A program made the translations under genes and the position numbers. A stretch of 53,027 bases of DNA from Hyphomicrobiaceae bacterium (lineage in GTDB: Bacteria; Pseudomonadota; Alphaproteobacteria; Rhizobiales; Methyloligellaceae): assembly GCA_028066055.1 (NCBI GenBank), contig JALCBY010000003.1, positions 72,289 to 125,315 of the forward strand, written 5' to 3'. Positions 1 to 10,415 of this stretch are shown here, piece by piece. Within the stretch, counting starts at the first letter, position 1. Each line of letters starts with the position of its first letter. A model generated the notes under the pieces. The model made no database searches and was not told the origin of the DNA. It saw only the letters and a list, made by a program, of their open reading frames with translations.

Positions 1-243
1 GAAGCAAAAGAAACGAACGAGGTGAACGAGGCGGACAAGACAGACGGCGGGCCATTCGAACTCGCTGCGAGTCTTGAGGATCTCGTCGTTGGCGAGCACG
101 GCTCGATCGTGCGGCGCATGGTACAGGGACATGATTTGCTGGCGGATTTGAGCGAAGCTATCTCCGACCCAGATCAAATAACGCCAGAACAGGCACATGA
201 TCGGACGGTTTCTCCCAGTCCCGGGCTTCGTCGATCACTTTGA
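1..243 (+). CDS. Open frame entering from the left edge, doubtful
   Basis: A plus-strand frame is open from base 1 and stops at 243, giving an acidic, helix-prone 80-residue tail with no motif I recognise. It overlaps the 3' end of xthA on the other strand by about 85 bases, which is unusual for a real gene. The opposite strand also has a short open frame running leftward from an ATG at 132, just after the xthA stop, and it is also unrecognisable. One of the two may be the end or start of a neighbouring gene, but the sequence cannot decide. Confidence 0.2.
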   Translation, partial: EAKETNEVNEADKTDGGPFELAASLEDLVVGEHGSIVRRMVQGHDLLADLSEAISDPDQITPEQAHDRTVSPSPGLRRSL

Positions 244-979
244 GAGTGAGACTTGTGTCGCCGAGCGCAGGCGTCACCCAGATGTGATCAAGGCGGCGGC
301 CCCGGTTTGACGCACGCCAGTCCCGGGCCCGATAGCTCCACCATGTGAACAGTTTTTGCTCCGGCGGTATGTGATGCCGCATGACGTCGATCCAGTCATG
401 GGCGCGGCGGACGCCTTCGATATGATCGACCTCGATCGGGGTATGGCTGACCACTTTCAACAGCTGCTTGTGTGACCACACGTCCGTTTCCAGCGGCGCC
501 ACATTCAGGTCGCCGACGAGAATCATGCGGCTGGTCTTCTTGTCCGGCTGGGTCTCGCACCATTTCGCCATCGCGCGCAGATAATCGAGCTTTTGCGCGA
601 ATTTCGGATTTTTCTCTTCATCCGGCAGGTCACCGCCCGCAGGAACGTAGAAATTGTGCACCTCTATGTCGTCAGCACCGGGCGATTTCAGACGAACGGC
701 GATATGGCGGGCATCTCCGCTGCCATTGAAGTCACGGGTTTCTATTTGTTCGATCGGTAGACGGGATACGGTAGCAACCCCGTGATAGGCCTTCTGCCCG
801 TTCAGAGCGATGTGGTCGAAGCCGAGGGATCGGAATATTTTTGTTGGAAAACTGCCATTGGCGCATTTGATCTCCTGGAGACAGAGAACGTCCGGGTTAT
901 AGGTTTTGATGAAACGCTCGATCAGGCCGAGGCGAGGACGGACGGAATTGATGTTCCAGGTGGCCAGCTTGAATTTCAT
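158..979 (-). CDS. xthA: Exodeoxyribonuclease III / AP endonuclease
   Basis: This is a 273-residue class II AP endonuclease of the Xth/ExoIII family, which cleaves DNA 5' of abasic sites and degrades from 3' ends in base-excision repair in the cytoplasm. The start at 979 is chosen because the family's conserved N-terminus begins there (MKFKLATWNINSVR); a longer frame upstream adds only non-conserved residues. Visible family motifs are LQEIK with metal-binding Glu36, Tyr111, GDLNV with Asp157 and Asn159, and the C-terminal SDH (Asp260-His261). It lies downstream of lolA, but a strong terminator at 1030-1064 separates them, so it probably has its own promoter in the 50 bases before the start. 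Confidence 0.95.
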   Translation of the reverse strand: MKFKLATWNINSVRPRLGLIERFIKTYNPDVLCLQEIKCANGSFPTKIFRSLGFDHIALNGQKAYHGVATVSRLPIEQIETRDFNGSGDARHIAVRLKSPGADDIEVHNFYVPAGGDLPDEEKNPKFAQKLDYLRAMAKWCETQPDKKTSRMILVGDLNVAPLETDVWSHKQLLKVVSHTPIEVDHIEGVRRAHDWIDVMRHHIPPEQKLFTWWSYRARDWRASNRGRRLDHIWVTPALGDTSLTLKVIDEARDWEKPSDHVPVLALFDLGRR

Positions 980-1029
980 GGATGAGAGGCTCGATTTGCG
1001 GCAGGAGAATCTGAAACTCAGACTATAGC

Positions 1030-1064
1030 AAAAAAAGACGCCCAACCTTGGGGGGTTGGGCGTC
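1030..1064 (-). terminator. Rho-independent terminator
   Basis: A perfect 11-bp stem (1064-1054 with 1047-1037) closes a 6-base loop and is followed on the minus strand by seven U (1036-1030). It lies 295 bases past the lolA stop and 50 bases before the xthA start. It therefore ends either a long lolA 3' region or, more likely, the small RNA encoded just upstream. Confidence 0.9.
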
Positions 1065-1141
1065 AAATCCGCGAAAACGCGGCGCGCCGGGAGGGAAACC
1101 GGCGCAAGCGAGCGCGTCTACGGCTAGACGGGGGGCACTAC
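1030..1141 (-). ncRNA. Candidate small RNA with C-rich segments
   Basis: Read on the minus strand, this segment forms four hairpins in series. First is a 6-bp stem (1130-1125 with 1120-1115, loop GCCG). Second is a 7-bp GC stem (1105-1099 with 1090-1084) with loop UUUCCCUC. Third is a 5-bp stem (1082-1078 with 1073-1069, UUUU loop). Last is an 11-bp terminator stem with a CCCCAA loop followed by seven U. A CCCCC run precedes the first stem. C-rich loops complementary to Shine-Dalgarno sequences are typical of several alphaproteobacterial trans-acting small RNAs. The 5' end is a guess, and family membership is not established. Confidence 0.5.
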
Positions 1142-1358
1142 CGATGAAGATCGACGTCACCCGCTTGTGCAAATACAGATATGCCGACTGGAAGGAATTT
1201 CAATCTTTGATCGTTAAAAAAATTAACGAAGGGCTGATGCAAACGCAGAATCACGTGTGTCCGTGAAGAGCGCTGCATCTATAAGGAATTGATATTGCGC
1301 ACGAATTACGGAAAACGGCGCGTTAATCATGTCTGCGGCGTTAACACGAGATCAAATA

Positions 1359-2117
1359 TTAATTATTGTCAATATTGTCCAATTCGATGGATGACGACTG
1401 GAAAAAGCCCTTGGACTTCTTGTTACCGGCAATGAGGTCTGCGAGCTGAATCCGGGTGTCGAGGCCTTGGGCGTCGGTAACGACCCACTCATACAGCTCC
1501 AGTTCCGGTCTTTTGAAGAAAAGCTGAAGCTGCCCGCCTGCATTTCCGCTCTTGTCGACCATGACGATCGCGACTGCTGACTCATCCTGATGCATCTGCA
1601 GGATTACCGCGTCGCGCAGCAGATCGATGTTCTCGCCCAGGAACAGCAGGATCGGTGTCGCTTCGAGTGGGAACTTGTCGACTGTCTTGAGATCGTGATC
1701 CTCAATCGCAAGATATTCACCGTCTGACACGATGCGCAGCTTGCTCGGAGCCGAGTAGTCAAAACGCAGCCGCCCCGGTCGCTGCACGTAGAACCGGCCC
1801 TTTTTGCGCTCGTTGCGATGATCGGTCTGAACGAAACGGCCTTCGAGATTGCTCAAATTGTTCAAATAGTCGTTGATGCCGCGAACCAGAGAGATCTGTT
1901 CGGATGACAAGACGAGAGGCGGTTGAGCTTCGCCCGGCGCGGGCTGCCGAATCCCGGTTCCCGGCGTCGACTGCGTCGCCCAGCCCGTCGCTGGGCTTGC
2001 CGGGTCGGGTGCCGTTTGTTGATCGGTGGATTGCGGCGTTTGCGCCAGCGCAGGCAACGACAGGGCCGAGCAGACTGCGCACGCGAAAGCTGCACGTCGG
2101 ACACTTCTTGAACTCAC
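1359..2117 (-). CDS. lolA: Outer-membrane lipoprotein carrier LolA
   Basis: This is a periplasmic chaperone that ferries lipoproteins from the LolCDE complex to the outer membrane. The mature part has the LolA-type beta pattern, with features such as GRFVQTDH, KGRFYVQRPGRLRFDY and a late RIQLAD segment. I prefer the GTG start at 2117. It has AAGGTGG about nine bases upstream and gives a classic signal peptide (Arg-rich n-region, AFACAVCSALSLPALAQ). The ATG at 2165 would add 16 residues and has no ribosome-binding site. A Pro/Gln/Thr-rich linker follows the signal peptide. It sits 63-111 bases after ftsK in the same direction, the usual Hyphomicrobiales order. Confidence 0.9.
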   Translation of the reverse strand: MSSRSVRRAAFACAVCSALSLPALAQTPQSTDQQTAPDPASPATGWATQSTPGTGIRQPAPGEAQPPLVLSSEQISLVRGINDYLNNLSNLEGRFVQTDHRNERKKGRFYVQRPGRLRFDYSAPSKLRIVSDGEYLAIEDHDLKTVDKFPLEATPILLFLGENIDLLRDAVILQMHQDESAVAIVMVDKSGNAGGQLQLFFKRPELELYEWVVTDAQGLDTRIQLADLIAGNKKSKGFFQSSSIELDNIDNN

Positions 2118-2228
2118 GGGATAAGCCACCTTCGGATTGCCAAGGACCGTTCGCCATACTGGCATAGATGATTCAGAGGAAAATCGTCAACTTGTTGACG
2201 AGATCGCACAAATAAATTTGTTCGGCAA

Positions 2229-4772
2229 TCAAATCTGCTCGTGCTCTCCAGCCAGGATCTCGCGTTTTCCTGCGTGATTGGCTGCGGAGATAACGCCTTC
2301 CTCTTCCATCTGCTCAATCAGTGTCGCAGCCCGGTTGTAACCGATGGAGAGCCGACGCTGAATATAGCTGGTCGAGGCCTTGCGATCGCGCAGAACGATC
2401 GCCACGGCCTGGTCGTAGAGGCTGTTGGCTTCACTGTCGCCGCCGGAGCCGCCGAGCGCCGCGGCCTCTTCGTCCTCATCGGTGGTAATCGCTTCGAGAT
2501 ATTCGGGTACACCCTGCTTTTTGAGGAAGCGGACCACCTTCTCGACCTCGTCGTCGGACACGAAGGGGCCGTGAACGCGCATAATCCGTCCGCCGCCCGC
2601 CATATACAGCATGTCGCCCTGTCCGAGCAGTTGTTCGGCACCCTGTTCGCCGAGAATTGTCCGGCTGTCCACCTTTGATGTCACCTGGAAGCTGATACGC
2701 GTCGGGAAGTTGGCTTTGATCGTGCCGGTTACGACATCGACGCTCGGGCGCTGCGTCGCGGTAATCAGATGAATTCCCGCCGCCCGCGCCATTTGTGCCA
2801 GACGCTGGACCGCGCCCTCGATATCCTTGCCCGCGACCATCATCAGATCGGCCATCTCGTCCACGATGACGACGATGTAGGGCATGGGGTCGTAGTCCAT
2901 CTCTTCCTTTTCGTAGACTGCTTCGCCTGTTTCCTTGTCAAATCCCGTCTGTACCGTACGTGTGAGAACCTCGCCCTTTTCGTGGGCTTCGCGCACACGT
3001 TCGTTGTAGCCGTTGATGTTGCGCACGCCGAGCTTGGACATGCGCTTGTAGCGCTCCTCCATTTCCTTGACGGTCCATTTGAGCGCGACGACGGCCTTTT
3101 TGGGTTCCGTGACGACCGGCGCCAGCAAATGGGGAATGCCGTCATAGACGGAGAGTTCCAGCATCTTCGGGTCGATCATGATGAATTTGCATTTGCTCGG
3201 ATCGAGACGTTGCAGGAGCGACAGGATCATCGTGTTGATGGCAACCGACTTGCCCGAACCGGTGGTGCCGGCAACCAGAAGATGGGGCATGCGCGCGAGA
3301 TCGACGAAGACGGATTCACCGCCAATGTTTTTGCCCAGTGCCAGCGCGAGCTCGCTCTCTGAATTGGTGAATTCGTTGGCTTCGAACAGTTCGCGCAGAA
3401 AGACCATTTCGCGCCGCGCATTCGGCAGTTCGATACCAATGGCGTTTCGCCCGGGAATCACGGCGACGCGGGCGGAAATTGCACTCATGGATCGTGCGAT
3501 ATCGTCGGCAAGACCGATAACGCGCGAAGATTTCGTACCCGGCGCAGGCTCCAGCTCGTAAAGGGTTACGACCGGTCCCGGACTGACGTTGGTGATCTCC
3601 CCTTTAACGCCGAAGTCCTGAAGCACTTCCTCCAGCAACCGGGCGTTCTCCTGCAGCGTCGCCTTGTTGACGCCGGAATTGCGGCGGGATGAGGTTGCGC
3701 GTTTCAGCAGTTTGAGCGGTGGAAGCGAAAATGTCGCTGCCAGCGCAACGGCCTTGGCGCGCGGCGCAATGTGAAGCACCTCGCGCGGCGCTTCATTTGG
3801 CGGGCTTTGCATTTCCACGGGTATTTCGGGTTCGGGCGCGGCGATCCCGTGGTCCGCCGCAGATGTCATCTGCGGGGTGCGCGCATCGGCAAAATAGGGC
3901 TCGATCCGGCCCGCCGGATCCACCTGTGCTTCTTCCTGTTCGCGGCGCAGGAACTTCGGCAGCGGGTCATCGGCGTCAAGGCCGTTGGCTGTGGAAGGAT
4001 CATATTCGAATGCCACTGGCTCCGGCGCATCGTCATAGCCGTCATAGCTTTCGCCGAACGCGTCAATCTCTGTCGAGCGGCGTCCGAAGCGATCCGTGGC
4101 AGTACGGAAAAGCGCGCCGATGCCGCTCGCGGCATTGGCAAGTCGCGTGCCCCAGCCTTGTGCGCCGGCCTTCGGCGTACCGCGCAAGGTCTCAAACGTC
4201 GAACGGGAAATGCCCGACGCGAACAGAATCAAGGCAACTCCGCCGACCAGAAGCAGGGTACCGGCGACCAGTCGCCCCAAATTCCAAGGCAGCAGTCCCA
4301 GCACGAAACTTGACGCGGAAAGCGTAAGATCGCCCATGATCCCGCCAAGACCGTTTGGCAATGGCCAGGCCGACGGTTCGGGTAGAACCGATAGACCACC
4401 AGCCAGGACGATAACGCCTGCAGGCCAGGCCGCGAGGCGCAGCCTTGCGCGTGGCGGAATCTGGCAGAAGGCGATATGGCGGCCCCAGGCCGCAAGTGGA
4501 AGAAACAGTGCGATGGAGCACAATCCCACCGACTGGATCGAAAGGTCAGCCACAGTCGCGCCCCAACCGCCCAGCCAATTGGTTGGCGCGCCGCGGGTTG
4601 CATTGTTCAGGCTGGGATCGTGGATTGACCAGCTCATCAGGCTTGCCCATGAGGCAACAGCGAGCGCAAACAGGCCGACACCCGCGACCCACCAGGTCGT
4701 GCGTTTCAGTCCGCTTTCAAGCGCGCCGGGCAAAAGCCTTTTTCGCGCCGTGCTTGTCCCGGTTAGTGCCAA
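2229..4772 (-). CDS. ftsK: DNA translocase FtsK
   Basis: This 847-residue hexameric septal DNA pump coordinates chromosome dimer resolution with division. Order of parts: an N-terminal membrane domain (about residues 25-190, four hydrophobic segments), a short Pro/Asp/Glu-rich linker (about 235-345), the alpha/beta RecA-like motor with Walker A GTTGSGKS near 502-509 and Walker B VIVDE near 635-639, and a C-terminal winged-helix gamma domain (about 785-847) that reads KOPS sites. The start is TTG at 4772, preceded by GCGGGA; no ATG lies near the conserved N-terminus. It begins 13 bases after the aminotransferase stop, so the two are probably co-transcribed. Confidence 0.96.
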   Translation of the reverse strand: MALTGTSTARKRLLPGALESGLKRTTWWVAGVGLFALAVASWASLMSWSIHDPSLNNATRGAPTNWLGGWGATVADLSIQSVGLCSIALFLPLAAWGRHIAFCQIPPRARLRLAAWPAGVIVLAGGLSVLPEPSAWPLPNGLGGIMGDLTLSASSFVLGLLPWNLGRLVAGTLLLVGGVALILFASGISRSTFETLRGTPKAGAQGWGTRLANAASGIGALFRTATDRFGRRSTEIDAFGESYDGYDDAPEPVAFEYDPSTANGLDADDPLPKFLRREQEEAQVDPAGRIEPYFADARTPQMTSAADHGIAAPEPEIPVEMQSPPNEAPREVLHIAPRAKAVALAATFSLPPLKLLKRATSSRRNSGVNKATLQENARLLEEVLQDFGVKGEITNVSPGPVVTLYELEPAPGTKSSRVIGLADDIARSMSAISARVAVIPGRNAIGIELPNARREMVFLRELFEANEFTNSESELALALGKNIGGESVFVDLARMPHLLVAGTTGSGKSVAINTMILSLLQRLDPSKCKFIMIDPKMLELSVYDGIPHLLAPVVTEPKKAVVALKWTVKEMEERYKRMSKLGVRNINGYNERVREAHEKGEVLTRTVQTGFDKETGEAVYEKEEMDYDPMPYIVVIVDEMADLMMVAGKDIEGAVQRLAQMARAAGIHLITATQRPSVDVVTGTIKANFPTRISFQVTSKVDSRTILGEQGAEQLLGQGDMLYMAGGGRIMRVHGPFVSDDEVEKVVRFLKKQGVPEYLEAITTDEDEEAAALGGSGGDSEANSLYDQAVAIVLRDRKASTSYIQRRLSIGYNRAATLIEQMEEEGVISAANHAGKREILAGEHEQI

Positions 4773-4785
4773 ATTCCCGCAACCC

Positions 4786-5991
4786 TCATTTCAGCGTATC
4801 GACGATACGGGCCAGCGCATCTTCCGTCGTCGCCAGATCCTGGACCATCGCCACGCGTATATATCCGTCCCCAGGGTTTGTTCCATCCGCGCCGGTTCGC
4901 GCCAGGAAGTTCCCCGGTAACAGTTTGACACCACAGCCTTTCCAAAGGGTTTTCACAACCGTTTCGCTGTCGCCATAGTCGTTCACGTCGAGCCAGAGGA
5001 AAAACCCGCCATCCGGGCGGCGATATCCGTAACGGTTGCCCAAAATCCGGTCCGCCGCGTCGAATTTTTCCCGGTACAGCGCACGGTTTGCCTCGACATG
5101 CGCCTCGTCACCCAGGATCTTCACGCAGGCATGCTGGATGGGGACGGGAAGTTGCGGCGCCACCACGTTGCGGAACGATGCGAATGCCTCGATAAATTCC
5201 GGATCTCCGGTGCAGTATCCCGCCCGCAATCCCGGCAGATTGGAACGCTTTGACAAGGACTGCATGGAAATGACGTTGGACAGGCTGCCCGTCTTCTGCC
5301 ACGCGGTCTCCAGCGCGCCGGGTGGCGGCGAGGCGGTGTAAATCTCCGAGTAGCACTCGTCGGCGACGAGAATGAAATCATGGGTCCGTGCCAGCTCGAT
5401 GGCACGCTGAATATATCCGGTGCTTGCGACGGTTCCTTGCGGATTGGTCGGCGTGCAGACGAACATTGCGACCGTGCGCTTGAGCAGATCTTCATCGATC
5501 GCGTCCAGATCGGGAAGAAAACCCGCCTCGGGACCCGCGGGCAGGAGCACGAGTTCAGCACCCGAGGCGCCGGCCGCTGCATATGTATGGTAGAACGGGT
5601 TCGGAACGAGAATCGCCGGATTCTCGATGTCGGGGCGTCGCGCGCACACTGAAAATGTCACGTAGAACAGCCCTTCGCGCGTCCCAGCGAGGGGAATGAT
5701 GCCCAGAGAGTCCTTTTCGAGACCCGCAAGTGCGGGGTAACGGCGGCCCAGCCAGTCCGAAACCGCCGCGCGAAACTCAGCCGTTCCCCGGATGGCCGGA
5801 TATTTTCCAAATCCGGCCTCGGCCTCGGCAAGAGCGGGAATCACGAAATCCGGCATGGGATGGCGCGGTTCGCCGATCGTGAGGTCGATAACATTTGCGC
5901 CGGGTTGCAGCCCGTCCAGGAGTTTTTCCAGCCGTGCAAACGGCGAAACGGGCATTTCGGTTCGTGTGATCGGGGAACTGGACTGCGACAT
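4786..5991 (-). CDS. Class I/II PLP aminotransferase
   Basis: This fold-type I aminotransferase has about 401 residues. Visible are NPQG (183-186), the pyridine-nitrogen Asp211 with Tyr214 in [10 protein letters not shown], and the Schiff-base Lys248 in [10 protein letters not shown], followed by RAGY. The closest families I can name are DapC-like succinyldiaminopimelate transaminases and general aspartate/alanine-type enzymes; substrate cannot be decided from sequence alone. DapC activity would suit a neighbour of ftsK, because both serve cell-wall growth, but this is inference. The start is uncertain: ATG 5991 is used here, TTG 6054 or ATG 5955 are possible, and none has a strong ribosome-binding site. 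It runs into ftsK with a 13-base gap. Confidence 0.88.
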   Translation of the reverse strand: MSQSSSPITRTEMPVSPFARLEKLLDGLQPGANVIDLTIGEPRHPMPDFVIPALAEAEAGFGKYPAIRGTAEFRAAVSDWLGRRYPALAGLEKDSLGIIPLAGTREGLFYVTFSVCARRPDIENPAILVPNPFYHTYAAAGASGAELVLLPAGPEAGFLPDLDAIDEDLLKRTVAMFVCTPTNPQGTVASTGYIQRAIELARTHDFILVADECYSEIYTASPPPGALETAWQKTGSLSNVISMQSLSKRSNLPGLRAGYCTGDPEFIEAFASFRNVVAPQLPVPIQHACVKILGDEAHVEANRALYREKFDAADRILGNRYGYRRPDGGFFLWLDVNDYGDSETVVKTLWKGCGVKLLPGNFLARTGADGTNPGDGYIRVAMVQDLATTEDALARIVDTLK

Positions 5992-6125
5992 GACACCGTC
6001 AATAACTGAACGCAACTGACCCCGGTTGTGCGGGGCGGCGAAGGTTTTGGCCAATCTAGGTGCAGACTGGTTAAGGTCTCATTAACACTTTTCACGGATT
6101 TCCGCCGTTGAAAGCCGCCTTGCAT

Positions 6126-6161
6126 AAAAACAGGGCCCGGTGCCAGAAGGCATCCGGGCCC
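6126..6161 (-). terminator. Terminator of glnK-amtB
   Basis: On the minus strand a long GC stem (GGGCCCGG pairs with CCGGGCCC, extended by TGCC/GGCA with one unpaired base) is followed by UGUUUUU. It lies 75 bases after the amtB stop and separates the nitrogen operon from the aminotransferase-ftsK unit. Confidence 0.85.
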
Positions 6162-6235
6162 GTTTGCGACGTAATCTCTCATCGCACCGCGACGGATCGT
6201 CTGTGCGGTGAACGCAGCATTGCGTCCGGCGACGG

Positions 6236-7528
6236 CTACTGCACAACCTCCCCATGCAGATTGATATCGAGGCCTTCGATCTCGGTGTTTTCGTCCACAC
6301 GCAGACCGACGATCAGGTCGACAACCTTCAGAATGACGAAGGTGGCAATGGCCGACCAGGCGATGGTCGCCAGAATGCCCTCGATCTGAATGATGACCTG
6401 GCTGAAGCCGCCCGCGGTTCCACCGATGGCTTCGACCGCAAACCATCCGGTCAAAACCGCGCCGACAATGCCGCCGACGCCGTGGATGCCGAACACGTCC
6501 AGAGAGTCGTCATAGCCAATGGCCTGTTTCAGTTTCACGCAGGCGAAGAAGCAGACGATCCCGGCGACCACGCCGATGAACAGGGCGCCCATCGGATCGA
6601 CGAAGCCTGAAGCCGGGGTGATGGCCACGAGACCCGCGACGGCGCCTGAAATAAGCCCGAGGACACTCGGTTTTTTCAGCACGACCCATTCGGTGAACAT
6701 CCAGGCAAGTGCTGCCGTCGCGGTGCAAATCTGCGTGACCGCCATGGCCATGCCCGCCGCGCCGTCAGCCGCAACGGCGGAGCCCGCGTTGAAGCCGAAC
6801 CAGCCGACCCACAGCAACGACGCGCCGATCACACTCAGGACGAGGTTATGCGGCGCCATGTTTTCGGTCCCGTAGTTGCGCCGCTTTCCAAGAACCAGTG
6901 CGGCGACGATTCCCGCAACGCCGGAGTTGATGTGGACGACCGTTCCGCCCGCGAAATCGAGTACGCCGTCGTCACCGAGGAATCCGCCACCCCAGACCCA
7001 GTGGGTGATTGGCGCATAGACGACCAGAACCCAGACGCCCAGGAACAGGAGCAGTGCGGAAAACTTCATGCGATCCGCCACCGCGCCGCATACCAGCGCC
7101 GGCGTTATGATCGCGAAGGTCATCTGGAAGGTCATGAAGACCGATTCCGGGATCGTGCCGCTCAACGTATCCTTGCCGACGCCAGCCAGAAACGCTTTCG
7201 ACAATCCGCCGACATACGCATTGAGGCTGCCGCCGTCGGTGAAGGCGAGCGAGTAACCGACCACCATCCAGAGCACCGACATCAGACAGCAGACGGCAAA
7301 ACTTTGCATGATCGTGGCCAGAACATTCTTTTTTCGCACCATGCCCCCGTAAAACAGAGCAAGGCCCGGGATCGTCATCAACAGAACCAGAGCTGTCGAT
7401 GTGAGCATCCATGCCGTGTCTCCGGCACTGAGCTTCGGTTCATCCTGCGCAAGTGCGGGTCCCGCGAAGAGGACCAGAAGTGCGACCAGGGTCGAGCTCG
7501 CAGTAAGAAAATTGCGTGCTTTTCTCAT
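6236..7528 (-). CDS. amtB: Ammonium transporter AmtB
   Basis: This is a 430-residue trimeric inner-membrane ammonium channel. The start at 7528 is chosen because GGGGG lies just upstream and the product then begins with a signal peptide (MRKARNFLTASSTL... ending GPALAQ), as usual in AmtB. About eleven membrane segments follow. The family signature around DFAGGTVVHINSGVAG and the second pore histidine in GIHGVGGIVG are intact. It follows glnK by 34 bases in one operon, the standard arrangement in which GlnK plugs the channel under nitrogen sufficiency. A strong terminator follows. Confidence 0.97.
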   Translation of the reverse strand: MRKARNFLTASSTLVALLVLFAGPALAQDEPKLSAGDTAWMLTSTALVLLMTIPGLALFYGGMVRKKNVLATIMQSFAVCCLMSVLWMVVGYSLAFTDGGSLNAYVGGLSKAFLAGVGKDTLSGTIPESVFMTFQMTFAIITPALVCGAVADRMKFSALLLFLGVWVLVVYAPITHWVWGGGFLGDDGVLDFAGGTVVHINSGVAGIVAALVLGKRRNYGTENMAPHNLVLSVIGASLLWVGWFGFNAGSAVAADGAAGMAMAVTQICTATAALAWMFTEWVVLKKPSVLGLISGAVAGLVAITPASGFVDPMGALFIGVVAGIVCFFACVKLKQAIGYDDSLDVFGIHGVGGIVGAVLTGWFAVEAIGGTAGGFSQVIIQIEGILATIAWSAIATFVILKVVDLIVGLRVDENTEIEGLDINLHGEVVQ

Positions 7529-7562
7529 TTCAAACCCCCAAGAAAGTCGTGATTTTTCGGAA

Positions 7563-8039
<477 letters not shown>

Positions 8040-8168
8040 TCAAGTTATTGTTTTTGTTTTGAAAATTGAATATCACCCGCCGAAACAGTGGCGCGTTCGC
8101 CGAGATTCTTGCATAAATTATCGGCAAATGCATCGCTTCGCCCAAAAAACGCGCAGGGCGATCGGAGA

Positions 8169-9032
8169 CTATTTTTTGCGAATTTCGCGGATCATGCCTT
8201 CTTGAGCGACGGAGGCGACGAGTACGCCGTCCGCCGTAAATATGCTGCCCCGGCAGAACCCCCGCGCGCCGTTCGCGGCAGGGCTGTCCATAGTGTAGAG
8301 CAACCAGGCGTCGGCGCGGCAGGGGCGATGAAACCACATCGCGTGATCGAGGCTCGCCATCATCAGTCCGGGATCGAACAACATGCGCCCGTGGGCAACC
8401 AATGCGGTATCGAGCAGGGAAAAATCGGACGCATAGGCAAGCGCGCATTGGTGCAGCGCCGGGTCGTCGGGCAATTTGTCAGTGGCGCGAATCCAAATCG
8501 ACTGCTTGGGAGACCGCTTCTTGGGATCGAAGAACCGGGATGTATCAACCGGGCGTAGCTCGATCGGCCGCTCGCGCTCAAAGTATCTTTTGATGTTCGC
8601 CGGCATCTGATCCAGAAACTGCTCCTTAATGTCGTTGAGGCTGGGCAGGTCTTCCGGTCTCGGCACGTCGGGCATCTCGAACTGATGGTCGAACCCCTCT
8701 TCCTCGAGATGAAAGGATGCCGACATGGAAAAGATCGCGTTTCCGTGCTGGATGGCCACCACCCGCCGTGTGTTAAAACTGCGCCCGTCGCGAATCCGGT
8801 CGACCTCATAGATGATCGGGACCGCGGGATCTCCGGGACGCATGAAATAGGCATGAAGGGAGTGCGCCATGCGATCATTCACGGTGCGTTCCGCGGCGAC
8901 CAGAGCCTGGCCGATTACCTGACCGCCGAACACGCGCTGCCACCCGTCCTGCGGACTGCGGCCGCGAAACAGGTTGTGTTCGAGCTGCTCAAGATCAAGT
9001 ATGGAAAGAAGACGTTTGACTGCGCTGATCAT
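8169..9032 (-). CDS. tesB: Acyl-CoA thioesterase II
   Basis: This 287-residue double-hotdog thioesterase hydrolyses medium and long acyl-CoAs in the cytoplasm. Family marks include FGGQVIGQALVAA near residue 35, the DGRSF-TRRV segment and SLDHAMWFHRP in the C-terminal hotdog, which carries the Asp of the Asp/Gln/Thr catalytic set. Length matches E. coli TesB (286). The ATG at 9032 is preceded by GAGG. It diverges from the FAD monooxygenase across 102 bases and lies upstream of glnK. Confidence 0.94.
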   Translation of the reverse strand: MISAVKRLLSILDLEQLEHNLFRGRSPQDGWQRVFGGQVIGQALVAAERTVNDRMAHSLHAYFMRPGDPAVPIIYEVDRIRDGRSFNTRRVVAIQHGNAIFSMSASFHLEEEGFDHQFEMPDVPRPEDLPSLNDIKEQFLDQMPANIKRYFERERPIELRPVDTSRFFDPKKRSPKQSIWIRATDKLPDDPALHQCALAYASDFSLLDTALVAHGRMLFDPGLMMASLDHAMWFHRPCRADAWLLYTMDSPAANGARGFCRGSIFTADGVLVASVAQEGMIREIRKK

Positions 9033-9134
9033 TCGCTGCCTCTATTGCATTGGACGGGATTGAGAAGGTTCTCCGGGATGCAGGACCCATGGAGCGGATG
9101 ACGGCGCCGGCTGTCAAGATTATCTGAGTGAGCC

Positions 9135-10388
9135 ATGACTGACGAAAGTTCCGGACCCGACACATGTGACGTGCTCGTTGCGGGTGGAAGCTTTGTGGGA
9201 CTGACGCTCGCACTGGCGCTCTCCCGGGCGTCGCGGGGGGTCTTGCGCGTTACGGTGGTCGATCGCACTCCTCCCGACGTGGCGCGCGCGGCGGCGAATG
9301 ACGGGCGGGCGTCTGCATTGTCTGCGGCGAGCATGCATCTCCTCCAATCGCTTGGCGTTTGGGAGGAGGTGGCCGCGCACGCACAGGCTTTCACGGAAAT
9401 CGACATTTCGGACAGCCGGCTCGACGCGGTGGCCAGACCATCGCTCCTGCATTTTGACGGCGCATTGAGTGAAGGTGAACCAGCGGCCTATATGCTGGAA
9501 AACCATGTGCTTCGCACGGCATTGATAGCGAGCGCGGAAGAGGCGGAAAGCATTTCATTTATCGCCCCGGAATCCGTGGAAGACTTTTCGGTCACATCGA
9601 CCGGAGTCGCGGCACAACTCGGGCAAGGCCAGACGATTCAGGCATCGCTGCTGGTCGCGGCAGACGGTCGGCGGTCGGCACTGCGCAAGAAGGCCGGCAT
9701 CAAGTCTATCGGCTGGGCCTATCCGCAGGCGGGCATCGTCGCGACCCTTGGCATCGAAAGGCCGCATGGCGGCAGAGCGGTTCAGCATTTTCTGCCGCAA
9801 GGTCCGTTCGCGATCTTACCGCTTCGCGGAGACAGGGTTTCGCTGGTGTGGACCGAACCGCGCGACCGCGCGGACGAGATCGTCGCGCTGGACGACACGG
9901 AATTTCTGCGCGAAGCCAGAAAACGCATGGGCGGGCGATATGGCGCGCTATCTGTGGCGGGGCCACGCGGCACTTTTCCTCTCGATCTGCACCTGGCACG
10001 CGCCTTCGTGGCCGACCGGGTCGCACTTGTTGGGGATGCGGCGCATGGCGTGCACCCGCTTGCCGGGCAGGGCCTCAACATCGGTCTGCGCGATGTCGCC
10101 GCACTGGCAGAGGTTGTGATTGAGAGTGCACGGCTCGGCCTCGATATCGGCTCGACACCGGTTCTGGAGCGCTACCAGCGATGGCGACGGTTCGACAGCG
10201 CCTTTTCCGGGTTTGCCATGGATTCCCTGAACCGGCTATTTTCGAATGACAGCGCGCCGTTGCGATCCATCCGCTCGTTTGGCTTGGGTCTCGTTGATCG
10301 TGCACCTGCCCTGAAGCGGTTCTTCGTCCGCGAAGCCGCCGGGCTCACGGGAAACCTTCCAAGGCTGCTCAAGGGACAGGAAATTTAG
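9135..10388 (+). CDS. FAD-dependent UbiH/COQ6-type monooxygenase
   Basis: This 417-residue group A flavin monooxygenase belongs to the UbiH/UbiF/VisC/COQ6 family, which hydroxylates the ubiquinone ring. The N-terminal FAD fold has VLVAGGSFVG, in which the usual GxGxxG has Ser19 in place of the second fixed glycine. The DG motif (VAADGRRSALR) and the GD motif (RVALVGDAAHGVHPLAGQG) are intact. The lone gene diverges from tesB and meets marR tail to tail. The exact ring position it hydroxylates cannot be read from sequence. Confidence 0.88.
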   Translation: MTDESSGPDTCDVLVAGGSFVGLTLALALSRASRGVLRVTVVDRTPPDVARAAANDGRASALSAASMHLLQSLGVWEEVAAHAQAFTEIDISDSRLDAVARPSLLHFDGALSEGEPAAYMLENHVLRTALIASAEEAESISFIAPESVEDFSVTSTGVAAQLGQGQTIQASLLVAADGRRSALRKKAGIKSIGWAYPQAGIVATLGIERPHGGRAVQHFLPQGPFAILPLRGDRVSLVWTEPRDRADEIVALDDTEFLREARKRMGGRYGALSVAGPRGTFPLDLHLARAFVADRVALVGDAAHGVHPLAGQGLNIGLRDVAALAEVVIESARLGLDIGSTPVLERYQRWRRFDSAFSGFAMDSLNRLFSNDSAPLRSIRSFGLGLVDRAPALKRFFVREAAGLTGNLPRLLKGQEI

Positions 10389-10415
10389 ACCGAAGACATC
10401 TAGTAGAGCCAGCTG

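Larger units (their letters stand above)
980..1358. other. Gap xthA-lolA, holds a small RNA candidate
   Basis: This is 379 bases without a convincing protein gene. The xthA-proximal half contains four consecutive hairpins on the minus strand, described separately as a small RNA. The lolA-proximal half (about 1142-1358) is more AT-rich and may hold the promoter for that RNA, but I see no clear -35/-10 pair. A plus-strand frame with an ATG at 1144 (40 codons) exists; it has no close upstream GGAGG and its composition is unremarkable. Confidence 0.6.

Noticed and set aside
1144-1266. 40-codon plus-strand frame beside the small RNA
   Set aside because: It has no close ribosome-binding site, unremarkable composition and overlaps no conserved feature; treated as chance.
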